Below are positions 1-8,150 of a stretch of DNA of 64,000 bases, one piece after another (the first letter of the stretch is position 1; every line of letters begins with the position of its first letter). The DNA is from an uncultured Mycoplasmatota bacterium (lineage in GTDB: Bacteria > Bacillota_I > Bacilli_A > RF39 > UBA660). The translations under genes and the position numbers were made by a program. The notes under the pieces were generated by a model, which saw only the letters and a list, made by a program, of their open reading frames with translations, ran no database searches and was not told the origin of the DNA. The stretch lies in assembly GCA_900543825.1 (NCBI GenBank), contig UQSR01000004.1, forward strand, positions 1 through 64,000. Direction: 5' to 3'.

Positions 1-2
1 CA

Positions 3-137
3 ACACCGGTCTTAACTATTGGGACAATTTCAACAGGTGCGCCAGGAACACAGGCAGCAGCCACAATAACAGGTGATGCTCCTAATTATGTATTAAATTT
101 AACTATACCGCAAGGACCAACAGGCCCAAGCAGTTAA
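3..137 (+). CDS. C-terminal end of a collagen-like / fiber-type surface protein (partial)
   Basis: Only the last 44 codons lie in the window; the gene begins upstream of base 1. The fragment is rich in Gly, Thr, Pro and Ala and ends in a GPTGPSS tail. The stretches TGAPGTQAAATITG and NYVLNLTIPQGPTGP resemble the modules that recur in Gly-X-Y (collagen-like) exosporium or surface proteins and in tail-fiber-like proteins of Firmicutes. Secretion or anchoring cannot be judged because the N-terminus is missing. A hairpin terminator follows 25 bp after the stop. The family assignment rests on composition and the GPTGP repeats only. Confidence 0.7.
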   Translation, partial: TPVLTIGTISTGAPGTQAAATITGDAPNYVLNLTIPQGPTGPSS

Positions 138-162
138 TTTAATGTATCATTAATTTCAGTAA

Positions 163-186
163 AACATCTCTAATGAGATGTTTTTA
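163..186 (+). terminator. Rho-independent terminator of the collagen-like gene
   Basis: An 8-bp perfect stem, AACATCTC / GAGATGTT, with a TAAT loop is followed by a T-run. It lies 25 bp after the stop of the collagen-like gene. Confidence 0.85.
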
Positions 187-200
187 AATACATAAAAAGA

Positions 201-229
201 ATGACAAAATAAGCCACATATGATAAAAT
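201..229 (+). promoter_or_regulatory. Promoter for the ASCH gene
   Basis: ATGACA (201-206), a 17-bp spacer and TAAAAT (224-229). It lies just upstream of the AGGAGG ribosome site at 237. Confidence 0.5.
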
Positions 230-247
230 TATATGTAGGAGGCAATT

Positions 248-589
248 ATGAAACACGAAATGAAATTAAATAACGAGCCGTTTGAATGTATCAAAAACGG
301 AACAAAAACAATAGAACTAAGATTAAATGATAAAAAAAGAAAGCTGTTAACAGTAGGAGATTATATAGAATTTACTAACAAAGTAACTAATGAAAAACTA
401 TTAGTAGAAGTAATAGATTTATTTAAATATAATAGTTTCGAAGAACTATATAAACACTTCAATAAAATAGAAATTGGTTATTCTATTAATGAAGAAGCTA
501 ATCCTAAAGACATGGAAAACTATTATTCCAAAGAAGAACAAGAAAAATATGGTGTTCTAGGAATTAAAATAAAAAAAATAACTAAATAA
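248..589 (+). CDS. ASCH domain protein
   Basis: 113 residues, the whole protein being one ASCH (PUA-like beta-barrel) domain. The N-terminal segment ECIKNGTKTIELRLND matches the family signature of a Lys-Thr-Glu-Arg pocket followed by a GDYIEF strand. The C-terminal YYSKEEQEKYGVLGI is also typical of the single-domain ASCH group. ASCH proteins are thought to bind RNA; some act as N4-acetylcytidine amidohydrolases, but nothing here fixes the substrate. The start is supported by AGGAGG 6 bp upstream. It has its own promoter and stands 38 bp before the uracil-DNA glycosylase gene, so the two may be cotranscribed. Confidence 0.85.
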   Translation: MKHEMKLNNEPFECIKNGTKTIELRLNDKKRKLLTVGDYIEFTNKVTNEKLLVEVIDLFKYNSFEELYKHFNKIEIGYSINEEANPKDMENYYSKEEQEKYGVLGIKIKKITK

Positions 590-627
590 TTAAAAAAATT
601 ACAAGATGTAAAACTTGGAGGTAATAA

Positions 628-1347
628 ATGAACGAAGAAAAAACATTTGCTCAAAAAGTGATACAATTTGACGAAAATCTATCAAATATATCAATAGAAT
701 TACCAGAAGGCTTCAAAATTATAAACCCATTTAATGGAGATAAAAAAGAAACTGTTCGTAAAATTTCAACATCATTTTATAAAAAATTTTATAATGATAG
801 AAATAACCGTCGTCTAATCTTAGGAAGTTCACCAGCACGTCGTGGAACAGCTGTTACAGGAGTGCCATTTGAAGATGCATTGCATCTTCAAAAAGAAACA
901 GGAATTATAATTGATAAATTTTATATAAACAAGTCTTCATCAGGATTTTTATACGAAGTAATTGAAAAATATGGTGGTTGTGAAAAATTTTATTCAGATT
1001 TTTATATGAATTTTGTTTGCCCAATTGGAATAGTAAAAACAAATTCTAAAGGAAAAAATGTTAATTGTAATTATTACGATAATAAAAAACTACAAGAAAC
1101 ATTATATTCACTAATTATAAATTCAATAAAATCACAAATCAATTTTGGAATTGACACCTCAGTATGCTATTGTATAGGTAGTGGCAAAAACTATGATTTT
1201 ATGACTAAAATAAATAATAAGTACCATTTCTTTAAAAAAATCATACCATTAGAACATCCACGATTTATTATGCAGTACAATTCAAAGCATAAAGATGAAT
1301 TTCTTAAAAAATATTTAGAGGCGCTAAACGCTGATTTAAACAAGTAG
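628..1347 (+). CDS. SMUG-like uracil-DNA glycosylase family protein (DUF4918 type)
   Basis: 239 residues. The stretch GSSPARRGTAVTGVPF (about residues 67-82) corresponds to glycosylase motif 1 of SMUG1-type enzymes (G-x-N-P-G ... TGVPF). LEHPRFI near residue 208 corresponds to the C-terminal motif 2 with its His-Pro. The Tyr-rich middle (YGGCEKFYSDFYMNF, then CNYYD) and GSGKN near residue 186 fit the DUF4918/SMUG2-like branch. The expected role is excision of uracil or oxidised pyrimidines from DNA in base-excision repair. The start follows TTGGAGGTAATAA. It sits in an accessory-looking stretch next to a broken rhuM, so it may have arrived by transfer. Confidence 0.75.
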   Translation: MNEEKTFAQKVIQFDENLSNISIELPEGFKIINPFNGDKKETVRKISTSFYKKFYNDRNNRRLILGSSPARRGTAVTGVPFEDALHLQKETGIIIDKFYINKSSSGFLYEVIEKYGGCEKFYSDFYMNFVCPIGIVKTNSKGKNVNCNYYDNKKLQETLYSLIINSIKSQINFGIDTSVCYCIGSGKNYDFMTKINNKYHFFKKIIPLEHPRFIMQYNSKHKDEFLKKYLEALNADLNK

Positions 1348-1392
1348 ATATACTTTAAGCAAAGTTATCTTGTAATTCAAACTGAGAAGCTT

Positions 1393-2010
1393 TCAATATA
1401 AAGAATATGATAAATTTAAAATTTAAAAAAGACAATTATATAAGTCTGATTCTCATAGTTTTTTAAGAGAAGCAAGAATGATAGAGAATGGAAGTAAAAA
1501 TAAAGAAAAAATCACTGATTTATTTATTGCAACAGCAGCAGATTACAATCCTAAGTCAGAAGAAGCGTATACGATAAAAGAAATGTTGAATTTTATAATT
1601 TAGATGCCATAATATCAGTTGGATATAGAGTAAATTCAGAAAAGAAACATATGGGACTGACTTCTTGGAAAAAATCTCCTAATGGAAAGATAATGGAATC
1701 TGATGTTATAATTGCTAAAAATTATTTAAATAAGGAAGAATTAAGTGATTTAGAGGGAATTGTTAGTGCATTTTTAGAAATTGATGAAAATAGGGCGAGA
1801 AGACATATTCCAATGACGATGGAGGACTGGTCATCTAGAATAGATAAGTTTTTGCTTGCAGATGATAGGGATATATTAAAAGATGCTGGAAAAATATCAC
1901 ATGAAATAGCTTGTGATAAAGCATTAACAGAATTTGAAAAATATAGAATAAAACAAGATAAATTATATAAATCAGATTTTGATTTATTAATAGAAGAAAC
2001 AAATAAATGA
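1393..2010 (+). pseudogene. Scrambled remnant of a RhuM-family gene
   Basis: There is no single intact frame. From 1457 one frame reads FLREARMIENGSKNKEKITD and then IATAADYNPKSEEA, typical of the middle of RhuM proteins, and stops at about 1600. From about 1570 another frame reads RNVEFYNLDAIISVGYRVNS, typical of the RhuM N-terminal half. It runs straight into HMGLTSWKKSPNGK, PMTMEDW and DAGKISHEIA, the RhuM C-terminal domain, ending at a TGA at 2008-2010. The pieces are therefore out of normal order (middle, N-part, C-part) and frameshifted. A 119-codon reading frame from ATG 1651 is open but lacks a convincing ribosome site. Upstream of 1457 there are traces (EYDKFK-like) of a further C-terminal copy. 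Confidence 0.75.
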
Positions 2011-2034
2011 TAAAATGAAAGGAAGATTAGAAAT

Positions 2035-2442
2035 ATGCTTAATTTAGAAAAAGTAAAAGAAGAATTAAATAAATGGAATTTTAGTTATAAAAATAATATT
2101 GTGCCGGGACATAGTACCTATAAAGTAAAATGGGTTTTACCAGCTGGTCCAGTAATTGTAATTGCGTCAGAAAGAGCAACATCATACTTATTTGGGTTTG
2201 ATGAAAAAGGAATTCATATTTTTCCGGTAGAAGGCAACTGGAATATATTAGATTGCTGCTTAATAGAATGGAAAAACATCACAAAATTTGAAATGAAAAA
2301 AGGTATTTTACTTGAAAATACTATGAATATTACGACTAATGAAATGAAAGTATCATTAAAAATAAATAAAATGGTTGCAGGTAATCTCTGGGTTAAAGAA
2401 AATATAAAAGAGTTAGAAAAATTAAATTATTATAAAAAATAG
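2035..2442 (+). CDS. Hypothetical protein, single globular domain
   Basis: 135 residues, preceded by GAAAGGAAG. I do not recognise the family. The protein has no signal peptide or membrane segment. It starts with a short helix (LEKVKEELNKW) followed by alternating hydrophobic strands (VKWVLPAGPVIVIAS, YLFGFDEKGIHIFPVEG, WKNITKFEMKKG, MKVSLKINKMV) and a C-terminal helix. That pattern is what a bacterial PH-like fold would give, but this is inference from the strand layout. It follows the rhuM remnant by 25 bp and may be part of the same accessory patch. Confidence 0.55.
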   Translation: MLNLEKVKEELNKWNFSYKNNIVPGHSTYKVKWVLPAGPVIVIASERATSYLFGFDEKGIHIFPVEGNWNILDCCLIEWKNITKFEMKKGILLENTMNITTNEMKVSLKINKMVAGNLWVKENIKELEKLNYYKK

Positions 2443-2489
2443 TTATAAAAAAGTGTAAAAAAGTTTTTACTAAAAGGGAAGTGATTAAA

Positions 2490-3404
2490 ATGGATATGTA
2501 TCAAAAGAAAAAAATGAGACAAGAAAAGAAAAATAATGATAGTCAAGAAAGTTTTTCAAAAGTTTCCATTTCGTGGTATCCAGGCCACATGGCTAAAACA
2601 AAAAGAGAAATAAAAGAAAAAATAGATCTAATAGATATAGTATTTGAGGTAGTAGATGCTCGTATACCATATTCATCAAAAAATAAAGATATTGAAGAAA
2701 TGACCAATAGTAAACCAAGAGTTATTATCATGACAAAAATAGATTTATGTGATATGGATAAAACAAATGGTTGGATAAAATATTATGAAGATAAAGGATA
2801 TATAGTGGTACCGATGGATTTAGCTCACAATCCAAATACTAAAGTAATATTCGATAAAATATCTCCAATTATCAATGAAATAAATAATAAGAGAATAAGC
2901 AAAGGATTAAAAGCCAGAAGAGCAAGAGTCTTAGTAATGGGAGTACCAAATGTTGGAAAATCAACCCTAATCAATAGATTAGTAGGAAAGAAAAGTACAA
3001 ACGTTGGTAACAAACCAGGAGTAACTAAAAATCTAGAATGGATAAGAATAAATGACAAACTAGAATTACTAGATACACCAGGTATATTATGGCCAAAATT
3101 AGATGATGATACAGTTGCACATAATTTAGCGGCTATGACTGCTATAAAAGAAGAAGTGTTAGATAGCGAAGATATAGCTATCTATATCATACAGAAGATG
3201 TTAAAAGAATATCCTGATAATATTATAAATAGATATAATATAACCGAAAAAGAAGATATTATAATTATATTAGATGAAATAGGTAAAAAAATAGGAGCCT
3301 TAAGAAACAGCAAAACAGATTATGATAGAGTATATAAACGTGTAATAAAAGATTTACAAGATGGCTATTTAGGAAAAGTAACTTTTGATAAAATAAAGGT
3401 ATAG
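2490..3404 (+). CDS. rbgA: Ribosome biogenesis GTPase RbgA (YlqF)
   Basis: About 304 residues. It is a circularly permuted GTPase: the G4-like motif TKIDL (near residue 86) comes before G1 GVPNVGKST (about residue 152), then GVTK for G2 and DTPGILWP for G3. The N-terminal WYPGHMAKTKREI is a signature of the YlqF/MTG1 family. The protein assists late assembly of the 50S subunit and has a C-terminal rRNA-binding helical domain. A GTG at 2481 is in frame, but it sits directly against the ribosome site, so the ATG at 2490 after GGGAAGTGATTAAA is the better start. It ends in a bidirectional terminator. Confidence 0.93.
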   Translation: MDMYQKKKMRQEKKNNDSQESFSKVSISWYPGHMAKTKREIKEKIDLIDIVFEVVDARIPYSSKNKDIEEMTNSKPRVIIMTKIDLCDMDKTNGWIKYYEDKGYIVVPMDLAHNPNTKVIFDKISPIINEINNKRISKGLKARRARVLVMGVPNVGKSTLINRLVGKKSTNVGNKPGVTKNLEWIRINDKLELLDTPGILWPKLDDDTVAHNLAAMTAIKEEVLDSEDIAIYIIQKMLKEYPDNIINRYNITEKEDIIIILDEIGKKIGALRNSKTDYDRVYKRVIKDLQDGYLGKVTFDKIKV

Positions 3405-3421
3405 TTCATAAACTATACCTT
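3396..3421. terminator. Bidirectional terminator between rbgA and the export protein gene
   Basis: An 11-bp perfect stem (AAGGTATAGTT / AACTATACCTT) with a CATA loop has A-rich sequence on one side and TTTTAT on the other. It lies between two convergent genes and overlaps both ends. Confidence 0.85.
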
Positions 3422-3919
3422 TTATCTTATAATATTACCAAGTATTCCATAAGATATAATACTCATAATAATACTAGCAAGAATTACTCCAAGTAATATA
3501 TAGAAGAAAGACTTCTTCCTATCCATCCCAAGTAGTACCGCAAGAGCAGAACCAGTCCAAGCGCCAGTACCAGGAAGTGGAATACCTACAAATAACATAA
3601 GTCCAATATAACCATATTTATCAATTTGATCTTTTTTCGATAAAACTTTCTTTTCAAACTTATTTACAATTTTTTTAGTAGACTTAAATTTTCCTAACCA
3701 ATTTAAAATTTTTTCCAAAAACAATAATAAAAATGGTATAGGCAAAACATTACCTAATATACTTAAAATATAACCAGGCAAAAAACTAACATTAAGTATT
3801 GAAGCAGCAAGAAGACCACCTCTTAGTTCAAGTAAAGGTAACATTGATATAATAAATACAACAACATCTTTATTCAAACCACTAAATAAATCTACCAGAC
3901 TTTTAACCAGACTTTCCAT
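3422..3919 (-). CDS. Small multidrug-export family membrane protein (COG2426)
   Basis: 165 residues with several hydrophobic segments. The motif LLELRGGLLAA near residue 30 and FVGIPLPGTGAWTGSALA near residue 115 are the two hallmark loops of the Sm_multidrug_ex (COG2426) family. Function in this family is poorly established; despite the name, transport substrates are not known. The gene runs opposite to rbgA and is expressed alone from the intergenic region at 3920-4000. Confidence 0.85.
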   Translation of the reverse strand: MESLVKSLVDLFSGLNKDVVVFIISMLPLLELRGGLLAASILNVSFLPGYILSILGNVLPIPFLLLFLEKILNWLGKFKSTKKIVNKFEKKVLSKKDQIDKYGYIGLMLFVGIPLPGTGAWTGSALAVLLGMDRKKSFFYILLGVILASIIMSIISYGILGNIIR

Positions 3920-3999
3920 CTATTTCATCCTCCACTTATAAATTATAACAAAATAAAAATAATAAGTAAATTATATTTAGTATATTTTACATTACTTAA

Positions 4000-4028
4000 T
4001 TGATTTTTAGACTATATTATTGTATAAT
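4000..4028 (+). promoter_or_regulatory. Promoter of the phosphatidyltransferase-serS pair
   Basis: TTGATT (4000-4005), exactly 17 bp, then TATAAT (4023-4028). The predicted start near 4035 lies just past the ATG at 4034, which argues for translation from ATG 4049. Confidence 0.75.
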
Positions 4029-4048
4029 CAATAATGAAAGGAAAAAAT

Positions 4049-4675
4049 ATGATATATAAATTAAAAAGGAATATTCCCAATATAATAACAATATCACGAA
4101 TTGTATCTTTAATATTAGGTTTTGTTTTCTTTATAAAAAATAAAATAATATTATCATTAATATTTTACATATATGGAGCAGTCTCGGATGCCTTAGATGG
4201 CTATTTTGCCCGAAAACTATCCGCATATAGTAAATTTGGCCAATATTTAGACGCCGTAAGTGATAAATTATATTTTTTATCATTAATAATTATATTATTA
4301 ATATATAAATATTATTTAATAGTAATACCATTAATAATAGAATTAATAATATCAGTCATAAACTATCTAATACTAAAGAAAAACAAAAAAGTATTTACTG
4401 AGAGAGTGGGAAAATTTAAAACAACACTCTTAATAATAGATCTAATATTAGGAATAATATCAATAAAAATAAAAGAAATTATATACCCACATATAATAAT
4501 ATTATTGTTAGTATTATATTTTGAATTCCAAACAGTCTTTGCCTATATAAATCAATTAAATAACAAAAGCAAAGAAAAAATAGTAAGTTTTAAAGGAAAA
4601 AATGTTATAGAAAGAATAAAACTATTATTAGAAGAATTTATATATTATATAAAGAAACCAATAACAATAAAGTAG
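4049..4675 (+). CDS. CDP-alcohol phosphatidyltransferase family protein
   Basis: About 208 residues, with hydrophobic segments along its length. The catalytic signature D-x2-D-G-x2-A-R-x8-G-x3-D-x3-D is fully present in SDALDGYFARKLSAY followed by GQYLDAVSD. Enzymes of this family transfer a phosphatidyl group from CDP-diacylglycerol to an alcohol such as glycerol-3-phosphate. PgsA is the commonest in Bacilli, but the C-terminal tail of about 50 charged residues is unusual and the substrate is not certain. The ATG at 4034 is followed by GAAAGGAAAAA, which serves as ribosome site for ATG 4049. It is 11 bp upstream of serS. Confidence 0.85.
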   Translation: MIYKLKRNIPNIITISRIVSLILGFVFFIKNKIILSLIFYIYGAVSDALDGYFARKLSAYSKFGQYLDAVSDKLYFLSLIIILLIYKYYLIVIPLIIELIISVINYLILKKNKKVFTERVGKFKTTLLIIDLILGIISIKIKEIIYPHIIILLLVLYFEFQTVFAYINQLNNKSKEKIVSFKGKNVIERIKLLLEEFIYYIKKPITIK

Positions 4676-4686
4676 GAGGAAAAACA

Positions 4687-5964
4687 ATGATAGATATAGA
4701 AATAATAAGAAAAACACCAGAATTAGTAAAAGAAAATATAAAAAAGAAGTTTCAAGATAAAAAATTACCTTTAGTAGATGAAATATTATCATTAGATGAA
4801 AAGGTAAGAAAACTAAAAATAGAAGGAGACACATTAAGACAACAAAGAAACACCATAAGTAGTGAAATAGGAACACTTATGCGTGAAGGTAAAAAAGATG
4901 TTGCCGAAGAAAACAAGAAGAAAGTAGTTGAAATAAATAATAAGCTAATAGATATTGAAAAAGAAGAAGAAGAATTATCTATTAAACTAAAAGAAGATAT
5001 GATGAAAATACCAAATATCATTGATCCATCAGTACCAATAGGAAAAGATGATAGTGAAAACGTTGAAGTTCAAAAGTTTGGTGACCCAGTAGTTCCAAAT
5101 TATGAAATACCATATCATGCCGATATCATGACCAAAGTCGGTGGTTTAGACAAAGATAGTGCAGGTAGAACTAGTGGCAACGGTTTCTATTATCTAATGG
5201 GCGATATTGCCAGATTATCAAGTGCCATGCTATCATATGCTAGAGATTATATGATAGACAAAAAATTCATTTATTGCATTCCACCATTTATGATAAGAAG
5301 TGATGTCGTAACAGGCGTAATGTCATTTGATGAAATGGATGCCATGATGTACAAAATAGAAGGAGAAGACTTATACCTAATTGGAACTAGTGAACATTCA
5401 ATGATAGGTAAATTCAAAGGACAAATAATAAAAGAAGAAAACTTACCAATTACCATGACTTCATATTCTCCTTGCTTTAGAAAAGAAGTAGGGGCACATG
5501 GCATTGAAGAAAGAGGTATTTATAGAGTACATCAATTTGAAAAACAAGAAATGATAGTACTATGTAAACCAGAAGAATCAATGGAATGGTATAACAAAAT
5601 GTGGCAATATACAGTAGAGATATTTAGAAATATGAATATACCAGTAAGACAATTAGAATGCTGTTCTGGAGATTTAGCAGATCTAAAAGTAAAATCATGT
5701 GATGTCGAAGCATGGAGTCCAAGACAACAAAAATACTTTGAAGTAGGATCATGTTCAACTTTAGGAGATGCCCAAGCCAGAAGACTAGGTATAAGAATAA
5801 AAGGTGAAAAAGGAAATTATTATCCTCACACATTAAATAACACTGTATTAGCCAGTACTAGAGCTTTAATAGCCCTAATTGAAAATAACTATAATGAAGA
5901 TGGCAGTATAACAGTGCCAGAAGTATTAAGACCATATATAGGTGGATTAGAAACAATAAAATAA
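4687..5964 (+). CDS. serS: Seryl-tRNA synthetase
   Basis: 425 residues, the usual length. It begins with the MIDIEIIRKTPELVKENI start common to SerRS, followed by the long antiparallel coiled-coil tRNA-binding arm (about residues 30-105). The class II core has motif 2 (SPCFRKEVGAHGIEERGIYR) and motif 3 near the C-terminus (NTVLASTRALIALIENN). It charges tRNA-Ser with serine. The ribosome site AGGAGG is at 4674. A terminator hairpin follows immediately. Confidence 0.97.
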   Translation: MIDIEIIRKTPELVKENIKKKFQDKKLPLVDEILSLDEKVRKLKIEGDTLRQQRNTISSEIGTLMREGKKDVAEENKKKVVEINNKLIDIEKEEEELSIKLKEDMMKIPNIIDPSVPIGKDDSENVEVQKFGDPVVPNYEIPYHADIMTKVGGLDKDSAGRTSGNGFYYLMGDIARLSSAMLSYARDYMIDKKFIYCIPPFMIRSDVVTGVMSFDEMDAMMYKIEGEDLYLIGTSEHSMIGKFKGQIIKEENLPITMTSYSPCFRKEVGAHGIEERGIYRVHQFEKQEMIVLCKPEESMEWYNKMWQYTVEIFRNMNIPVRQLECCSGDLADLKVKSCDVEAWSPRQQKYFEVGSCSTLGDAQARRLGIRIKGEKGNYYPHTLNNTVLASTRALIALIENNYNEDGSITVPEVLRPYIGGLETIK

Positions 5965-5966
5965 TT

Positions 5967-5990
5967 GGGTATCAATAGATACCCTCTTTT
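5967..5990 (+). terminator. Terminator after serS
   Basis: GGGTATC / GATACCC stem with AATA loop, then TCTTTTATT. It starts three bases after the serS stop and lies just upstream of the ribosome site of the next gene. Confidence 0.8.
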
Positions 5991-6002
5991 ATTAGGAGGA
6001 AT

Positions 6003-6431
6003 ATGAATAAAATATATAAATTTATGGATGGAAGATATGGAATAGATGAATTATATAAATTCTTATTAATAATATGTACAATATTAATACTATTAAATAC
6101 CATTATAAAAAGCAAAATAATAGATATCATAGAACTAATAATATTAATAATATCAACAATAAGATTTTTATCAAAAAACAAATCCAAAAGGCAAAAAGAA
6201 AACCAAATATATATCAAAATAAAAAACAAAATTATAAAATATTATCAATATCAAAAAAAGAGATACCAAGATCATAACACTCATATTTATCGTAAATGTC
6301 CAAAATGCAAACAAAAAATAAGATTACCATTAAAAAAAGGCAAACACACAGTAAAATGCCCCAATTGTCAACATCATTTTATAGTAAAATGTCCTAGAAA
6401 TGAAAAAATAAAAATAGAAATAGTAAAATAA
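6003..6431 (+). CDS. Membrane protein with C-terminal zinc ribbon
   Basis: 142 residues. Two hydrophobic segments at about residues 18-52 are followed by a basic linker rich in Lys and Gln. A C-terminal zinc ribbon has YRKCPKCKQKIRLP and VKCPNCQHHFIVKCP (two CPxC knuckles). The start MNKIYKFMDGRYGIDELYKF and the RKCPKCK...LPLKKGKHTVKCP core match a conserved small protein found widely in Firmicutes with no assigned role. The ribosome site is TTAGGAGGAAT. The gene has no obvious promoter of its own besides readthrough of the serS terminator. Confidence 0.7.
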   Translation: MNKIYKFMDGRYGIDELYKFLLIICTILILLNTIIKSKIIDIIELIILIISTIRFLSKNKSKRQKENQIYIKIKNKIIKYYQYQKKRYQDHNTHIYRKCPKCKQKIRLPLKKGKHTVKCPNCQHHFIVKCPRNEKIKIEIVK

Positions 6432-6443
6432 GTTTTAAATCAC

Positions 6444-6472
6444 TTGAAAAAAAATACAATTTATAGTATATT
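6444..6472 (+). promoter_or_regulatory. Promoter for the 6510 membrane-anchored protein
   Basis: TTGAAA (6444-6449), 17 bp, TATATT (6467-6472). The start codon is 38 bp further on. Confidence 0.6.
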
Positions 6473-6509
6473 TAATTAAGATAGAAAGAGAAAAAAGAGG
6501 TGTAATTTT

Positions 6510-7403
6510 ATGAATGAACAAGAAATGATTCAAAGACAAAAAATAGAAAAAAGAGAAAAAACAGATATCATATTAGCTTATATATTAATAGTAATCTTAT
6601 TAGCAGGAATAGGAATAGTATTATATTTAAAGTATGGAAGCAGTCAAGATAATACTAAAGTTCCAAATGAACATGTATCAAATTACATAACATTAGACAA
6701 AATATCAAATAGTTTAAATAGTTCTAACTTATCTTCAAAATTAATAGCGGATGGTGCTACATTTACAAGTACAGTAAATGAAAACAATTTAATAGTAAAT
6801 TATAGTAAAGAAGATACCAAGGTAGACTTAACAATTCCATTAATAGATAATGAATTAGAAATAAATATTAAAGAAGAAAATAAAGATTTAATAACACAAA
6901 TATATAAAGAAATAATGAATATCATCTGCACTTATTATGGTAACGATGCAAATAGTTGTACTGCCGCAATTAAAGAAGTAAATTCTACAGAAGATGGTAT
7001 AAGATTCGTAAATGATGAAAATAATAATATTGTCTATATTAATATAATGAAAAGTATTGATGTATCAAAATATTCAAATACAAATAACACAAATACATTG
7101 TCATTAGCAGATATTAGTAAAGAAAACACTTCTAATATTTTAGTAAACAATGTAAGTATTACTAGTGGCACTGATGTTATTAATGTAAATTATCAAGTAG
7201 AATTCAAAGATCAAAACTTAGCCAATAATTTCAGTGTAAATATCGCATTGTATGATGACAATGATACCTTGTTAGAGGAGCAAACCAAAGAATATACTAA
7301 AGAAGATATAACTAGTCCAAAAATTGATACAATAAGCTTCAATTTAGATGATACATTAAAACTAGATAATATAAAGAAGTATAGTATAAATATTACAGAA
7401 TAA
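6510..7403 (+). CDS. Hypothetical protein with one N-terminal membrane anchor
   Basis: 297 residues. A charged cytoplasmic start (about 18 residues) is followed by a single hydrophobic helix, DIILAYILIVILLAGIGIVL (about residues 19-42). The remaining 250 residues are Asn-, Ser- and Asp-rich and probably sit outside the cell. Hydrophobic alternation in the last 90 residues (ILVNNVSITSGTDVINVNYQ, then FSVNIALYDDN) looks like a beta-sandwich. I recognise no family. It has a strong promoter and precedes deoD by 9 bp, so it may be cotranscribed with it. Confidence 0.65.
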   Translation: MNEQEMIQRQKIEKREKTDIILAYILIVILLAGIGIVLYLKYGSSQDNTKVPNEHVSNYITLDKISNSLNSSNLSSKLIADGATFTSTVNENNLIVNYSKEDTKVDLTIPLIDNELEINIKEENKDLITQIYKEIMNIICTYYGNDANSCTAAIKEVNSTEDGIRFVNDENNNIVYINIMKSIDVSKYSNTNNTNTLSLADISKENTSNILVNNVSITSGTDVINVNYQVEFKDQNLANNFSVNIALYDDNDTLLEEQTKEYTKEDITSPKIDTISFNLDDTLKLDNIKKYSINITE

Positions 7404-7412
7404 GGAGGCAAT

Positions 7413-8117
7413 ATGAGTACACATATAGAAAGCAATATTAATGATATTGCTAAAACAGTACTAATGCCAGGGGATCCAAAAAGATGCGAATATATCGCCA
7501 AAAAGTTTTTATCTAATGCTAAAATTATCAATAATGTAAGAGGTATGACAGCCTATACCGGTTACTATAAAAGCAAACAAATAACAGTATTTCCATCAGG
7601 AATGGGCATTCCTAGTATGGGAATATATTCATACGAATTATTTAAAGAATACAATGTTGAAAACATAATACGTATAGGAACCATGGGTAGTTATACCAAT
7701 TTACAATTAAAAGATATCGTTCTAGTAGAAAATTCTATAACCAATTCCAATTATGGTAGATATCTATGTAACTACCAAAACATTAATATAAATAGTAATG
7801 CCGAATTAAATAGCAAGCTTGAATTATCAGCACAAGAATTAAATTTAAAAATAAATAAAGGAAATATATATTCATCAGATGTCTTCTATGAACAAAATAA
7901 TAATTTCCAAGAAAAAGTTGCCAAGTATTCAGTTTTAGGAGTAGAAATGGAATCATTTGCACTACTATTAAATGCTAAACTACTTAATAAAAAAGCAACA
8001 ACATTACTTATGGTAAGCGATAGTTTTATTTTTGCAGACAAATTATCTAGTTTAGAAAGAGAACAAGGACTTGATAATTTAATAATTTTAGCTCTAGAAG
8101 CCAGTTTAAAAATTTAA
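7413..8117 (+). CDS. deoD: Purine-nucleoside phosphorylase DeoD
   Basis: 234 residues, the length of hexameric (trimer-of-dimers) DeoD enzymes. VLMPGDPKRCEYIA and the IRIGTMGSY phosphate-binding loop are family signatures. LGVEMESFAL near residue 178 binds the nucleoside ribose, and MVSDSF near residue 202 supplies the catalytic Asp. It cleaves purine nucleosides with phosphate for salvage. The ribosome site AAGGAGGCAAT precedes the ATG. Confidence 0.93.
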   Translation: MSTHIESNINDIAKTVLMPGDPKRCEYIAKKFLSNAKIINNVRGMTAYTGYYKSKQITVFPSGMGIPSMGIYSYELFKEYNVENIIRIGTMGSYTNLQLKDIVLVENSITNSNYGRYLCNYQNININSNAELNSKLELSAQELNLKINKGNIYSSDVFYEQNNNFQEKVAKYSVLGVEMESFALLLNAKLLNKKATTLLMVSDSFIFADKLSSLEREQGLDNLIILALEASLKI

Positions 8118-8150
8118 AACTCGTACATAATATAACAAGAGGTGATATGC

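Noticed and set aside
248..1347. ASCH and uracil-DNA glycosylase pair as a defence system
   Set aside because: Both are single-domain housekeeping-type proteins and nothing ties them beyond adjacency.
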